This document shows positions 39,621-47,987 of a stretch of 64,000 nucleotides of DNA, one piece after another (within the stretch, counting starts at the first letter, position 1; each line of letters starts with the position of its first letter). The position numbers were made by a program, and so were the translations under genes. The stretch is from Alphaproteobacteria bacterium (GTDB taxonomy: Bacteria > Pseudomonadota > Alphaproteobacteria > Micropepsales > Micropepsaceae). The stretch spans positions 186,001-250,000 of the forward strand of contig CANJLC010000001.1 in NCBI GenBank assembly GCA_947475445.1. Direction: 5' to 3'. Under the pieces are notes generated by a model. The model searched no databases. It saw only the letters and a list, made by a program, of their open reading frames with translations, and had not been told where the DNA came from.

Positions 39621-39766
39621 ATTTCGCCAGCGACACGCGGGGCGCCACCGCACTGGAATATACCCTGTGCGCCGCCCTGATTGCCGCCGTGCTGGTTGCC
39701 GCTCTCACCACCATGGGCACCAAGGTCAACATGATGATCGGTTCCGCGGGCGCGGGTCTGCTTTAA
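39617..39766 (+). pseudogene. Flp/Fap-type pilin remnant lacking a start codon
   Basis: The frame from 39617 encodes 49 residues: INFASDTRGATALEYTLCAA then LIAAVLVAALTTMG and a short Gly/Ala tail. This matches the Flp pilin plan (M-x-x-F-x-x-D-x-x-G-A-T-A-x-E-Y followed by one hydrophobic helix), with the G-A-T-A-x-E-Y processing region intact. The first codon is ATA, and it overlaps the mutT TAA as ATAA. An ATG there would have given the usual ATGA overlap, so the start looks lost by one G-to-A change. No other tad/cpa pilus gene is nearby. ATA could still start weakly. Confidence 0.6.
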
Positions 39767-40596
39767 TTCCGGGTTTTGAGTTCGACCGTGCCCAGCGCCT
39801 GCGCCAGCCGCGCCTTGGCGCTGCCGGGCTGCAGCGGCTTTTGCTGGCTATCATGCGGCGCCCAGCCGGTGAGATAGACAATCTCGAACGTCGCAGCCAG
39901 TTTTCCGGCATCGGCATGATGGCCGCGATAATGCGCCAGCATGGCCGCCAGCGTGTCGCGGCGCAGGAATGTCCGCCGCCTCTCACTCAACACATTGGTC
40001 AGGCCATGGGCGCGCAGGTCGCGCACCAGGGTTGAAAAATCGCCATAGCGCACCTGTGTGCGCTCGACATCCGTCACCGGCAGGGCAAATCCCGCCCGCT
40101 GCAGCAAGCCACCCATGTCGCGAACATCCGCGAAAGGCGACACGCGCGGGCTGATGCCGCCGGTGGTCTCGCTCTCGGCATGCGCAAAACTTGTGCGCAG
40201 TTCGTTCAAGGTCCCGCCGCCAAAGAGCGCGCCGACGAACAATCCATCAGGCTTCAGCGCGCGGCGGATCTGCACCAGCGCGCCGGGAAGGTCGTTGATC
40301 GCCTGCAGGGAAAAGACGCTGACGGCGAGATCAAAGCCCTGTTCCGGTACGTCCAGCGTTTCGGCCGCGTTGAAATCGCCTTTCGTCCATTGCGCGGCGA
40401 AACCCTGCATCTCCTCCGGCACGACATCGCCAACCAGCAGCCCGCGTTCAAACCGCCGCGTCACAGCCGCCAGCCGGTCGGCCAGTCCCTCGGCGGTGCC
40501 CCGTGCCAAAAAGACGTCGCCGCCCATCCGTGCGGCGCGCTGGCGCCGCATCAAGCCTGTGCGGAAATCAAAAAGGGGCGGGCGGGGCGCGGTCAT
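39763..40596 (-). CDS. Class I SAM-dependent methyltransferase-like protein (NDUFAF5/BioC-like)
   Basis: A 277-residue protein whose N-terminus FDFRTGLMRRQRAARMGGDVFLARGTAEGLADRL matches NDUFAF5-like proteins of alphaproteobacteria, with a Rossmann-like region (GLLVGDVV...FDLAVSVFSLQAINDLPGALVQIRRALKPDGLFVGALFGG). The first SAM glycine loop is weak (LVGDVVPEE rather than a GxGxG), so ligand binding may differ. NDUFAF5 modifies a complex I subunit in mitochondria; the bacterial role is unknown. It shares a TTAA stop palindrome with the Flp remnant. Confidence 0.75.
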   Translation of the reverse strand: MTAPRPPLFDFRTGLMRRQRAARMGGDVFLARGTAEGLADRLAAVTRRFERGLLVGDVVPEEMQGFAAQWTKGDFNAAETLDVPEQGFDLAVSVFSLQAINDLPGALVQIRRALKPDGLFVGALFGGGTLNELRTSFAHAESETTGGISPRVSPFADVRDMGGLLQRAGFALPVTDVERTQVRYGDFSTLVRDLRAHGLTNVLSERRRTFLRRDTLAAMLAHYRGHHADAGKLAATFEIVYLTGWAPHDSQQKPLQPGSAKARLAQALGTVELKTRN

Positions 40597-40650
40597 GCCG
40601 CCAGAATAGCGGCAGGACCGGCCAATGGAAAATCCGTGATGGGGGGCGGA

Positions 40651-40974
40651 TCAGTCGTTGCTGCTGGTGCTGGAACTGGAGCTGGAACTGCTGGAATCAG
40701 ACCCCGTGAACTTTTCCATGGCGCAATTCCCACACTCTTTGAGTACATCGCCGGCCGAGTTGACGCGCTTGTCGACGTCTTCATAGGTGTTGCTCTGGCT
40801 GCCGAAGGTTTTTTGGAAATAATCCTGAGCGGCGGCGGCGCAATTCTTTATCGCATCGTTGGGATTATAGTTGCAGCTTCCCTGCGCGGTGGCGTGCTGT
40901 GGCGCGATAAGAAGAAATGCGGCGGCAAAAATAGCGACGGCTGTGAGGCCGCCAGTGTAAATCAGCTTGTTCAT
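40651..40974 (-). CDS. Small secreted Cys-containing protein with polyserine tail, unknown
   Basis: A 107-residue predicted exported protein: hydrophobic signal segment MNKLIYTGGLTAVAIFAAAF...ATAQ, then a roughly 60-residue mature part with four cysteines (SCNYNPNDAIKNC and KECGNC, suited to two disulfides) and a C-terminal tail of Ser with a few Thr, Asn and Asp. I do not recognise a family. An in-frame TTG at 41004 would add ten residues and spoil the signal peptide. The genes on either side (methyltransferase, comF) give no hint. The Ser-rich tail is coded by a run of AGC/TCC-type triplets, which can slip in replication. Confidence 0.6.
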   Translation of the reverse strand: MNKLIYTGGLTAVAIFAAAFLLIAPQHATAQGSCNYNPNDAIKNCAAAAQDYFQKTFGSQSNTYEDVDKRVNSAGDVLKECGNCAMEKFTGSDSSSSSSSSSTSSND

Positions 40975-41153
40975 ATGTTTTCTCCGAAGTGGATGCCACA
41001 TCAAAATCCAGCCAGGAAGAAATTTCCCGGCCGTCGAACGCCCGTCCGATGTCAGGATCGCATAGGGCTTTGTATTGTCAACATCCTGTGCGTGGCTGTG
41101 GGAAAAGCAAAAAGGTGCCAGCCTTACGCCTTCATGGCCGCTAGATTATTGAC

Positions 41154-41888
41154 ATGAGCCTGCATTGGAAAACCAATGTCTTGGACCTGCTGTTTCCGCC
41201 GGTCTGCATTTCCTGCCGTGAACCCTGCGGCAGCGGCGGCTTCTGCGCGGCCTGCTGGAGCGAAATCCAGTTCCTTGATGGCCCGCTTTGCGCCTGCTGC
41301 GGCATTCCCTTCGAGGTTTTCCTGGGCGACGACATGCTGTGCGCCGCCTGCCTGGCGCGCCCGCCTTCCTTTGACAAGGCGCGCGCCATCCTGCGCTATG
41401 ACGATGTCGCCAGGGCGCCAATATTGGCGCTCAAGCATGCCGACAGGCTCGACCTGGTGCCGGACTTTGCCGCATGGCTGGAGCGGGTAGGGCGGGACCT
41501 GATTGATAGCAGCGACCTGATCATGCCTGTGCCGCTGCACCGTTTCCGCCTCTGGCGGCGGCGCTACAACCAGGCAGCGGAACTGGCCCGGGCACTTGCC
41601 CGCCGCACCGGCCTGCCGCTCGACACGGCGGCGCTGGTGCGCAGCCGGCCCACTCCCAGCCAGGGCGCCATGCCCTCCGCCAGGGCGCGCCGGCGCAATG
41701 TGCTGGGCGCCTTCCAGGTTCCGCTGCGAGAGCGGGTGGCAGGGCGCAACATCCTGCTGGTGGACGATGTCCTGACCACGGGCGCCACGGCGGAAGCCGC
41801 CGCCCGGGCCCTGCGCCGGGCAGGGGCCGGCAAAGTGCAGATTCTCGCCCTGGCCCGCGTTGTCCGGGCGTCAGAGATGCTTATATAG
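41154..41888 (+). CDS. comF: ComF-family protein (phosphoribosyltransferase-like)
   Basis: A 244-residue ComF: an N-terminal zinc-ribbon-like Cys set (VCISCREPC, FCAACW, LCACCG, LCAAC), a PVPLHRFRLWRRRYNQAAELARAL segment and the PRPP-binding motif ILLVDDVLTTGAT (about residues 198-210). Relatives help DNA uptake; its biochemical role is unsettled. No other competence genes are in the window. grxC follows at 26 bp. Confidence 0.9.
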   Translation: MSLHWKTNVLDLLFPPVCISCREPCGSGGFCAACWSEIQFLDGPLCACCGIPFEVFLGDDMLCAACLARPPSFDKARAILRYDDVARAPILALKHADRLDLVPDFAAWLERVGRDLIDSSDLIMPVPLHRFRLWRRRYNQAAELARALARRTGLPLDTAALVRSRPTPSQGAMPSARARRRNVLGAFQVPLRERVAGRNILLVDDVLTTGATAEAAARALRRAGAGKVQILALARVVRASEMLI

Positions 41889-41914
41889 GAATCGTCACTG
41901 ACTCGGCCTTGTCC

Positions 41915-42169
41915 ATGAAAACCGCCAAAATCTACACCACGCCGATCTGCCCCTATTGCGTCCGCGCCAAGTCGCTGATGGACAAGAAAGGCATCACCTA
42001 TGACGAAATCGACGTGCTGATGGACAACAAGGCGCGCGACGAGATGCTGGAAAAATCCGGCGGCGCGCGCACCGTGCCGCAGATTTTCATCGGCGACACC
42101 CATGTCGGCGGCTGCGACGAGCTTTACGCGCTGGAGCGTGAAGGCAAGCTCGACCTGCTTCTCGCCTGA
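41915..42169 (+). CDS. grxC: Glutaredoxin 3 (dithiol)
   Basis: An 84-residue dithiol glutaredoxin with CPYC (C12-C15), the cis-Pro in RTVPQIF and GG-CDEL near the C-terminus, binding glutathione. It reduces disulfides such as in ribonucleotide reductase and mixed glutathione disulfides. ATG 41915 is preferred over TTG 41909. It lies 11 bp before the nitrilase-like gene, an arrangement common in alphaproteobacteria. Confidence 0.96.
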   Translation: MKTAKIYTTPICPYCVRAKSLMDKKGITYDEIDVLMDNKARDEMLEKSGGARTVPQIFIGDTHVGGCDELYALEREGKLDLLLA

Positions 42170-42180
42170 CGGGCGCGCCG

Positions 42181-43002
42181 ATGAACACGTTCAAGGCCGC
42201 CTGCGTCCAGCTTCGCTCCGGCGAGGATGTGGCCACGAACATCAAAACCGCTTCGCAATTTATTCGCGAGGCCGCAGGCGCGGGCGCGCATTTCATCGCC
42301 ACGCCGGAAAACACCACATTGATGGCGGCGGACGGCGGCGCCAAGCTGGCGCAGTCCTGTGACGAAGCGCACGATCCCGCCTTGCCCGCCTTCACCGCGC
42401 TGGCAAGGGAACTGGGTGTCTGGCTTTCCATCGGTTCGCTGGCCATCAAGGTCAGTGACAGCAAGACCGCCAACCGGTCTTTCCTGATCGGTCCCGATGG
42501 CGCGGTCGCGGCGCGCTACAGCAAGATCCACCTGTTCGACGTGGACCTGGCGGGTGGCGAAAGCTATCGCGAATCAAAAACCGTGGAAGGCGGCGCCAGG
42601 GCCGTGGTGGCAAAGACACCCTGGGGCGGCATCGGGCTTTCGGTCTGCTACGACCTGCGCTTTGCGAATCTTTACCGGGCCATGGCCAAGGCGGGCGCCT
42701 TCGCCTTCACGGTTCCGTCGGCGTTCACGGTTCCCACCGGGCAAGCCCATTGGCAGGTGCTGCTGCGCGCCCGGGCGATTGAGAATGGCGCCTTTGTGAT
42801 CGCGGCGGCACAGGGCGGAAGCCATGAGAATGGCCGCAAGACCTATGGCCACAGCCTGATCGTGGATCCCTGGGGAACTATCCTGGCGGAAGCCGGCACG
42901 GAACCCGGGGTCATTACTGCCGAGATCGATCCGGCGCTCTCGCGCGAAGTCCGGGCAAAGATTCCCAGCCTGCAACATGACCGCAACTTTGACGGCCCGT
43001 GA
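42181..43002 (+). CDS. Carbon-nitrogen hydrolase (nitrilase superfamily, Nit1/Nit2-like)
   Basis: A 273-residue nitrilase-fold amidase with the Glu-Lys-Cys triad: E43 in ATPENTTLM, K115 in RYSKIHLFD and C156 in GLSVCYDLRF. This Nit1/Nit2 type may hydrolyse deaminated glutathione or omega-amides of alpha-keto acids, so the link to the adjacent glutaredoxin gene is suggestive. Substrate is not proven by sequence. Confidence 0.9.
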   Translation: MNTFKAACVQLRSGEDVATNIKTASQFIREAAGAGAHFIATPENTTLMAADGGAKLAQSCDEAHDPALPAFTALARELGVWLSIGSLAIKVSDSKTANRSFLIGPDGAVAARYSKIHLFDVDLAGGESYRESKTVEGGARAVVAKTPWGGIGLSVCYDLRFANLYRAMAKAGAFAFTVPSAFTVPTGQAHWQVLLRARAIENGAFVIAAAQGGSHENGRKTYGHSLIVDPWGTILAEAGTEPGVITAEIDPALSREVRAKIPSLQHDRNFDGP

Positions 43003-43095
43003 ATTCGGTGTTCCGGGTGCCGGGTCTTGCCAAAAAAAACGGCTGGCATAATCTCCCTGCACGGCTTGGGGGCAGGCCGGTGGAGCGCTGTCGAA

Positions 43096-43503
43096 GTGAT
43101 TGTGTACAGTTTGCGTTGCAAGAACGGCCACGAATTCGAGGGCTGGTTCCGCGATAGCGCGTCCTTCGACGTGCAGTCGGGCGATGGCTCGCTTTGCTGT
43201 CCCAGCTGCAATTCGCGCCAGGTGGAAAAGGCCATCATGGCTCCGGCGCTTTCAAGGTGCGCAGAGGCCGTGCGCGACGAACGCCGCACCCAGCGCCAGT
43301 TCATGACGGGGCTGCGCAAATATGTGCAGGACCATGCCGAATATGTCGGTCCGAAATTCGCCGAGGAAGCCCGCAAGATCCATTATGGCGAGACCTTCGA
43401 GCGCCACATCTACGGCGAGACCACGCCGGAAGAGGCTCAGGAGCTGGTGGATGAGGGCGTGGACGTCGCGCCGCTGCCGCCGGACATAGACGGCGCCAAC
43501 TAG
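43096..43503 (+). CDS. DUF1178 family protein
   Basis: A 135-residue protein: [25 protein letters not shown], then [17 protein letters not shown] (CxxC, likely zinc) and a basic, helical C-terminus ending [40 protein letters not shown]. The family function is unknown. I start at GTG 43096, ten bases after GGAG, because it brings the protein to the family N-terminus; 69 bases upstream in frame are not similar. It is next to the glutaredoxin and nitrilase genes, as in other alphaproteobacteria, and shares a CTAG stop palindrome with ubiG. Confidence 0.85.
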   Translation: MIVYSLRCKNGHEFEGWFRDSASFDVQSGDGSLCCPSCNSRQVEKAIMAPALSRCAEAVRDERRTQRQFMTGLRKYVQDHAEYVGPKFAEEARKIHYGETFERHIYGETTPEEAQELVDEGVDVAPLPPDIDGAN

Positions 43504-44234
43504 CGTCCTGCGATAATCATGTAATTAACGTCTACATCTGTAGACAATTTCCAATCCCAGCTCAGCGGATTGAACGAAACACCCTGTGTTTTCAAAATGC
43601 TTAGGCCGGTGTTCTCAAGTATCACGCGAAGGTCTTGCGGCGCCATGAAGCGGTTCCAGTCGTGGGTGCCGCGCGGCAGCCAGCCCAGCACATATTCCGC
43701 GCCGATCTTTGCCAGCGCCAGCGATTTGAGTGTCTTGTTCATGGTGGCGACGATGGTGATGCCGCCCGGCTTGACCAGCCGGGTGCAGGCCGACAGGTAA
43801 CTGCCGACATCGGCGACATGCTCGACCACTTCCATGTTCAGGACCACGTCGAAGGCGTGCCCCTCCGCGGCCAGCGTCTCGGCCGTGGTGGCCCGGTAGT
43901 CAATCGCCACCCCGCCTTGCGCAGCATGGGCGCGGGCCGTGCCAATATTCTTTTCCGAGGCATCGGCCCCTGTGACGGCAAAGCCCAGCCGGGCCATGGG
44001 TTCGCACAAAAGCCCTCCGCCGCAGCCGATATCCAGCAGGGAAAGGCCCTCAAAGGGCTTCAGGCTCCGGCCATCCCGGCCAAACCGGGCGGCCGTTTCG
44101 CGGCGGATGAACTCCAGCCGGACGGGGTTGAATTTGTGCAGCGGGGCGAATTTACCAGCCGGATCCCACCATTCCGCGGCAATGGCCGAGAATTTGGCGA
44201 CCTCTGCCGGGTCAATGGATGCGGAATCCGCCAT
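43500..44234 (-). CDS. ubiG: Ubiquinone biosynthesis O-methyltransferase UbiG
   Basis: A 244-residue SAM methyltransferase: [36 protein letters not shown] is the UbiG N-terminus, [18 protein letters not shown] the SAM loop (about residues 68-85), and HDWNRFM is a UbiG C-terminal marker. It methylates both O-hydroxyl intermediates in ubiquinone synthesis. It is divergent from lysC, with 87 bp between starts. Confidence 0.95.
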   Translation of the reverse strand: MADSASIDPAEVAKFSAIAAEWWDPAGKFAPLHKFNPVRLEFIRRETAARFGRDGRSLKPFEGLSLLDIGCGGGLLCEPMARLGFAVTGADASEKNIGTARAHAAQGGVAIDYRATTAETLAAEGHAFDVVLNMEVVEHVADVGSYLSACTRLVKPGGITIVATMNKTLKSLALAKIGAEYVLGWLPRGTHDWNRFMAPQDLRVILENTGLSILKTQGVSFNPLSWDWKLSTDVDVNYMIIAGR

Positions 44235-44321
44235 GGTTTTCGAGGTTGAGCCTGGAACGCGCCCCGTCTATGTAGGCCGCCGCAAAGGCCACGGCAAATG
44301 GCCAAAGGGGCATATCGGTCT

Positions 44322-45584
44322 ATGGCGTTGATTGCGATGAAATTCGGCGGCACTTCGGTGGCTGACCTGGACCGCATTCGCCATGTGGCCAGCCTGGTCA
44401 AGCGCGAGGTTGAGCGCGGCAACAAGGTTGCCGTGGTGGTGTCCGCCATGGCCGGCGAAACCAACAAGTTGGTGGCCTGGACCAATGACGCGGCCAAGCC
44501 GCCGGTCGAAGGCACGGGCGGCAAGGTGCTTCAGCCCATTCCCGACCAGCGCGAATATGACGTGGTGGTTGCGGCAGGCGAACAGATCACCGCCGGCCTT
44601 CTGGCGATTACGCTGAACGCCATGGGCGTGAAGGCGCGTTCCTGGCTGGGCTGGCAGGTGCCGATTGAAACTTCCGCCGTGCATGGCAGCGCCCGCATCG
44701 AAGGCGTTCCGGCAGCGGCCATGAAATCCGCCATCGAAGGCGGCGAAGTGGCCGTGGTGGCGGGTTTCCAGGGCGTGGCGCCCGGCACCCGCATTTCCAC
44801 ACTGGGCCGCGGCGGCTCGGACACCAGCGCGGTCGCGGTGGCGGCCGGCATCAAGGCGGACCGCTGCGATATCTATACCGACGTGGACGGCGTCTATACC
44901 ACCGACCCGCGCATCGTGCCCAAGGCGCGGCGGCTGGACAAAATTGCTTTCGAGGAAATGCTGGAAATGGCGTCGCTGGGCGCCAAGGTCCTGCAGACGC
45001 GCTCGGTGGAAATCGCCATGCTGCACCGGGTGCCGACCCGCGTGCTTTCGACCTTCACGCCCGATGTGGGCGGCACCCTGTTATGCGACGAGGATGATAT
45101 CGTGGAAAAGAAACCAGTCACCGGCATCGCCTATAGCCGCGATGAAGCCAAGATCACGCTGCACAAGATCCCGGATCGTCCGGGCATTGCCGCCTCGATT
45201 TTCGGCCCGCTGGCCGATGGCGGCGTCAATGTCGACATGATCGTGCAGAATGTCTCGGAAGACGGCAAGAAAACCGATTTGACCTTCACCGTCTCGCGCA
45301 GCGAGCTGGCGCGTGCCCTTGCGGCCATCGAAAGTCAGGCCGCCTCTATCGGCTATCGCGACATCACCCATGACGCGGACGTGGCCAAGGTCTCGATCAT
45401 CGGTATCGGCATGCGCGCCCATCCCGGCGTGGCCCAGACCATGTTCAGGACCCTGTCCGACAAGGGCATCAATATCCAGGTGATCTCGACCTCCGAGATC
45501 AAGGTCAGCGTGCTGATTGCCGAAGAGTATGTCGAACTGGCGGTACGGGCGCTGCATTCCGCCTATGAGTTGGACGCTGCCTGA
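44322..45584 (+). CDS. lysC: Aspartate kinase (lysine-sensitive type)
   Basis: A 420-residue aspartokinase, entry to the lysine, threonine and methionine pathway. Kinase domain: MKFGGTSV near the start, VVVSAMAGETNKL, TLGRGGSDTSAVAVAAG and DVDGVYTTDPRI. Two ACT domains follow (about residues 265-415), with ITLHKIPDRPGIAASIF and VSIIGIGMRAHPGVAQTMF, so feedback regulation by lysine and threonine is likely. I begin at ATG 44322; ATG 44337 is 5 codons in. ptsP follows at 34 bp. Confidence 0.96.
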   Translation: MALIAMKFGGTSVADLDRIRHVASLVKREVERGNKVAVVVSAMAGETNKLVAWTNDAAKPPVEGTGGKVLQPIPDQREYDVVVAAGEQITAGLLAITLNAMGVKARSWLGWQVPIETSAVHGSARIEGVPAAAMKSAIEGGEVAVVAGFQGVAPGTRISTLGRGGSDTSAVAVAAGIKADRCDIYTDVDGVYTTDPRIVPKARRLDKIAFEEMLEMASLGAKVLQTRSVEIAMLHRVPTRVLSTFTPDVGGTLLCDEDDIVEKKPVTGIAYSRDEAKITLHKIPDRPGIAASIFGPLADGGVNVDMIVQNVSEDGKKTDLTFTVSRSELARALAAIESQAASIGYRDITHDADVAKVSIIGIGMRAHPGVAQTMFRTLSDKGINIQVISTSEIKVSVLIAEEYVELAVRALHSAYELDAA

Positions 45585-45618
45585 GACATAATCACTCCGA
45601 TTCAAGCGGGGTTTCCTG

Positions 45619-47874
45619 ATGTCGCCCGGTGGCGGACCAAGACTGCTTCTGCGCCGCCTGCGCGAAATCATGGCGGAACAGACCAGCGCCCAGATGCGCC
45701 TGGACAAGCTTGTCAGCGTCATCGCCTCCAACATGGTGGCGGAAGTCTGCTCCATCTACCTGCGCCGCGCCGGCAAGGTGCTGGAGCTTTTCGCCACCGA
45801 AGGCCTTAACCGCGCCGCCGTTCACAATACCCGGCTGAAGGAAGGCGAGGGCCTGGTTGGCCTGGTGGCGGAGACCGCCGAAGCGGTGAACCTGTCGGAC
45901 GCGCCGTCCGATCCGCACTTCTCCTACCGCCCGGAAACCGGCGAAGACCCGTTCAAGTCCTTCCTGGGTGTGCCCATCGTGCGCGGCGGCCAGGTGTTCG
46001 GCGTGCTGGTGGTGCAGAACAAGGCCGAGCGCATCTACGCCGAGGAAGAGGTCGAGGCGCTGCAGACCGTCGCCATGGTGCTGGCCGAAGTGGTGGCGCA
46101 GGGCGGATTCTTCAACGTCGCCGAACTGGACGAACCGGAACTGCGTGCCGACAGGCCGCGCAAATTCATGGGCGACGGATTGTCGGAAGGCGTCGCGGTT
46201 GGCCATGTCGTGCTGCATGAGCCGCGCGTCAAGGTTGACCGCATGATCGCCGACGACGCGGCCCAGGAACTCAAGCGGCTGGAAGAAGCCATCGGCTCCT
46301 TGCGCCAGTCCGTGGACCAGATGCTGGTGTCGTCGGAACTGGATTTGACGGGCGAGGGTCGCGAAGTCATCGAGGCTTATCGCCTCTTCGCCTATGACCA
46401 GGGCTGGCGCCAGCGCATGCGCGACGCCGTGCGCACCGGCCTGACGGCGGAAGCCTCCGTGGAACGCGTGCAGGACGAAACCCGCCTTCGGGTTCAGCGC
46501 CTGGGCGATCCCATTCTGCGCGAGCGGGCGCATGATTTTGACGACCTGGCGCGCCGGCTGCTGCGCCATCTCACCGGTGAAAGCGGCCAGCAGGCATTGT
46601 CGCGTGACGCCATCGTGGTGGCGCGCAACATGGGCCCGGCGGAATTGCTGGACTATGGCCGCGAGAAATTGCTGGGACTGGCGCTGGAAGACGCCGCCGC
46701 CACCAGCCATGTCGCCATTGTGGCCCGTTCCATGGGCCTGCCGCTGGTCTCGTCGCTGGAAGGCATCGCCGACAATGCGCGCGCCGGTGACGCGATAGTG
46801 GTGGACGGCGAAAGCGGCGAAGTGCATCTGCGCCCGCCCGTCGAGATCGTGGCCGCCTTCGAGGAAAAGCGCGGCCTTCGCGTCCAGGCCCAGGCGCGCT
46901 TTGCCGCCATCCGCGACATGCCCGCCATCACCAAGGATGGCGTGGCGATCAAGCTGATGATGAATGCCGGCCTGGAATTCGACATGCCGCATTTGAAGGA
47001 ATCCGGCGCGGACGGCATCGGCCTGTTCCGCACCGAATTGCAATTCATGATCGGCGAGACCATGCCGCGGCTGGCCGACCAGACCGCCTTCTACAAGACA
47101 ATTCTCGATGCGGCGGGAGACAAGCCGGTGGTGTTTCGCACCTTGGACCTGGGCGGCGACAAGGTGCTGCCCTATGCGCGCTGGGAGCGGGAAGAAAATC
47201 CCGCGCTGGGCTGGCGCGCCATCCGCATCGCGCTCGATCGTCCTGCCTTGTTGCGCTACCAGGTGCGCGCCCTGCTGGCGGCCAGCCATGGCCGCACCCT
47301 GCGCATCCTGCTGCCGATGGTGTCGGACGTGGACGAGTTCAACCGCGCACGCGCCATGATTGACCGCGAACTGGAACGGGCGCGGTTGCTCAACCAGACA
47401 CGGCCGACCCAGGTGCTGGTGGGCGCCATGCTGGAAGTTCCGGCGCTGGCCTTCATGTTGCCCCAGCTGATGCGCTCGGCCGATTTTGTCTCCATCGGCT
47501 CCAACGACCTTCTCTCCCTGGCGTTTGCCGTGGACCGTACCAATCCGCGCGTTGCCCGGCGCTATGACAATCTGAACCCGGCCTCGCTCACCCTGATCCG
47601 GTTGATCGTGCAGAGCGCCGCCGAAAACAGCGGCGATCTCTCCCTTTGCGGCGAGATGGCGGGCCGGCCGCTGGATGCCATGGCCCTGCTGGGCCTGGGG
47701 TTGCGGACCCTGTCCATGCAGCCGGGCCAGATCGGACCCATCAAAATGATGATCCGCAGCCTGAACCTGGGCGAGATTTCCAGCTTTGTGGACCGGCTGT
47801 GCGGCCGGACCGATCATAGTTTACGCACCCGGCTGGCGGCTTTTGCCGCCGAACGGGGCATTGTCCTGAAATAG
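45619..47874 (+). CDS. ptsP: PtsP, nitrogen-related PTS enzyme I (GAF domain)
   Basis: A 751-residue enzyme I-Ntr. N-terminal GAF domain (about residues 15-160; MVAEVCSIYLRRAGKVLELFATEGLN, LGVPIVRGGQVFGVLVVQN), then the EI domains: N-terminal HPr-binding, the phosphorylated His in ATSHVAIVARSMG (H364), and the PEP-binding TIM barrel (GIGLFRTELQFM, FRTLDLGGDKVLPY, VPALAFMLPQL, SIGSNDLLSLAFAVDRTN). It feeds phosphate into NPr and EIIA-Ntr, which sense nitrogen and K+ status; those partners are not in the window. GAF in relatives binds glutamine or 2-oxoglutarate. Confidence 0.96.
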   Translation: MSPGGGPRLLLRRLREIMAEQTSAQMRLDKLVSVIASNMVAEVCSIYLRRAGKVLELFATEGLNRAAVHNTRLKEGEGLVGLVAETAEAVNLSDAPSDPHFSYRPETGEDPFKSFLGVPIVRGGQVFGVLVVQNKAERIYAEEEVEALQTVAMVLAEVVAQGGFFNVAELDEPELRADRPRKFMGDGLSEGVAVGHVVLHEPRVKVDRMIADDAAQELKRLEEAIGSLRQSVDQMLVSSELDLTGEGREVIEAYRLFAYDQGWRQRMRDAVRTGLTAEASVERVQDETRLRVQRLGDPILRERAHDFDDLARRLLRHLTGESGQQALSRDAIVVARNMGPAELLDYGREKLLGLALEDAAATSHVAIVARSMGLPLVSSLEGIADNARAGDAIVVDGESGEVHLRPPVEIVAAFEEKRGLRVQAQARFAAIRDMPAITKDGVAIKLMMNAGLEFDMPHLKESGADGIGLFRTELQFMIGETMPRLADQTAFYKTILDAAGDKPVVFRTLDLGGDKVLPYARWEREENPALGWRAIRIALDRPALLRYQVRALLAASHGRTLRILLPMVSDVDEFNRARAMIDRELERARLLNQTRPTQVLVGAMLEVPALAFMLPQLMRSADFVSIGSNDLLSLAFAVDRTNPRVARRYDNLNPASLTLIRLIVQSAAENSGDLSLCGEMAGRPLDAMALLGLGLRTLSMQPGQIGPIKMMIRSLNLGEISSFVDRLCGRTDHSLRTRLAAFAAERGIVLK

Positions 47875-47952
47875 CCGTCCCGCAGATGCGAAGGTTGTTC
47901 TGGCCCCGGCTTTTCGGATAGAGTGCGGCGGGGCAACTTTGAGCGGGCAAAA

Positions 47953-47973
47953 CCCGGAAATTCCGGGATTTTT
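47953..47973 (+). terminator. Weak hairpin with T-run between ptsP and the RodZ-like gene
   Basis: CCCGGA (47953-47958) pairs with TCCGGG (47962-47967) around a 3-base loop (or a five-base-pair stem with AAATT loop), followed by ATTTTT (47968-47973). It may end ptsP transcription, or act as an attenuator, since it is only 15 bases before the RodZ-like start. Confidence 0.4.
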
Positions 47974-47987
47974 GGCCTTTTGGACCG

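Noticed and set aside
45592-47817. 741-codon minus-strand open frame
   Set aside because: Antisense shadow of ptsP with the same biased composition and no domains.
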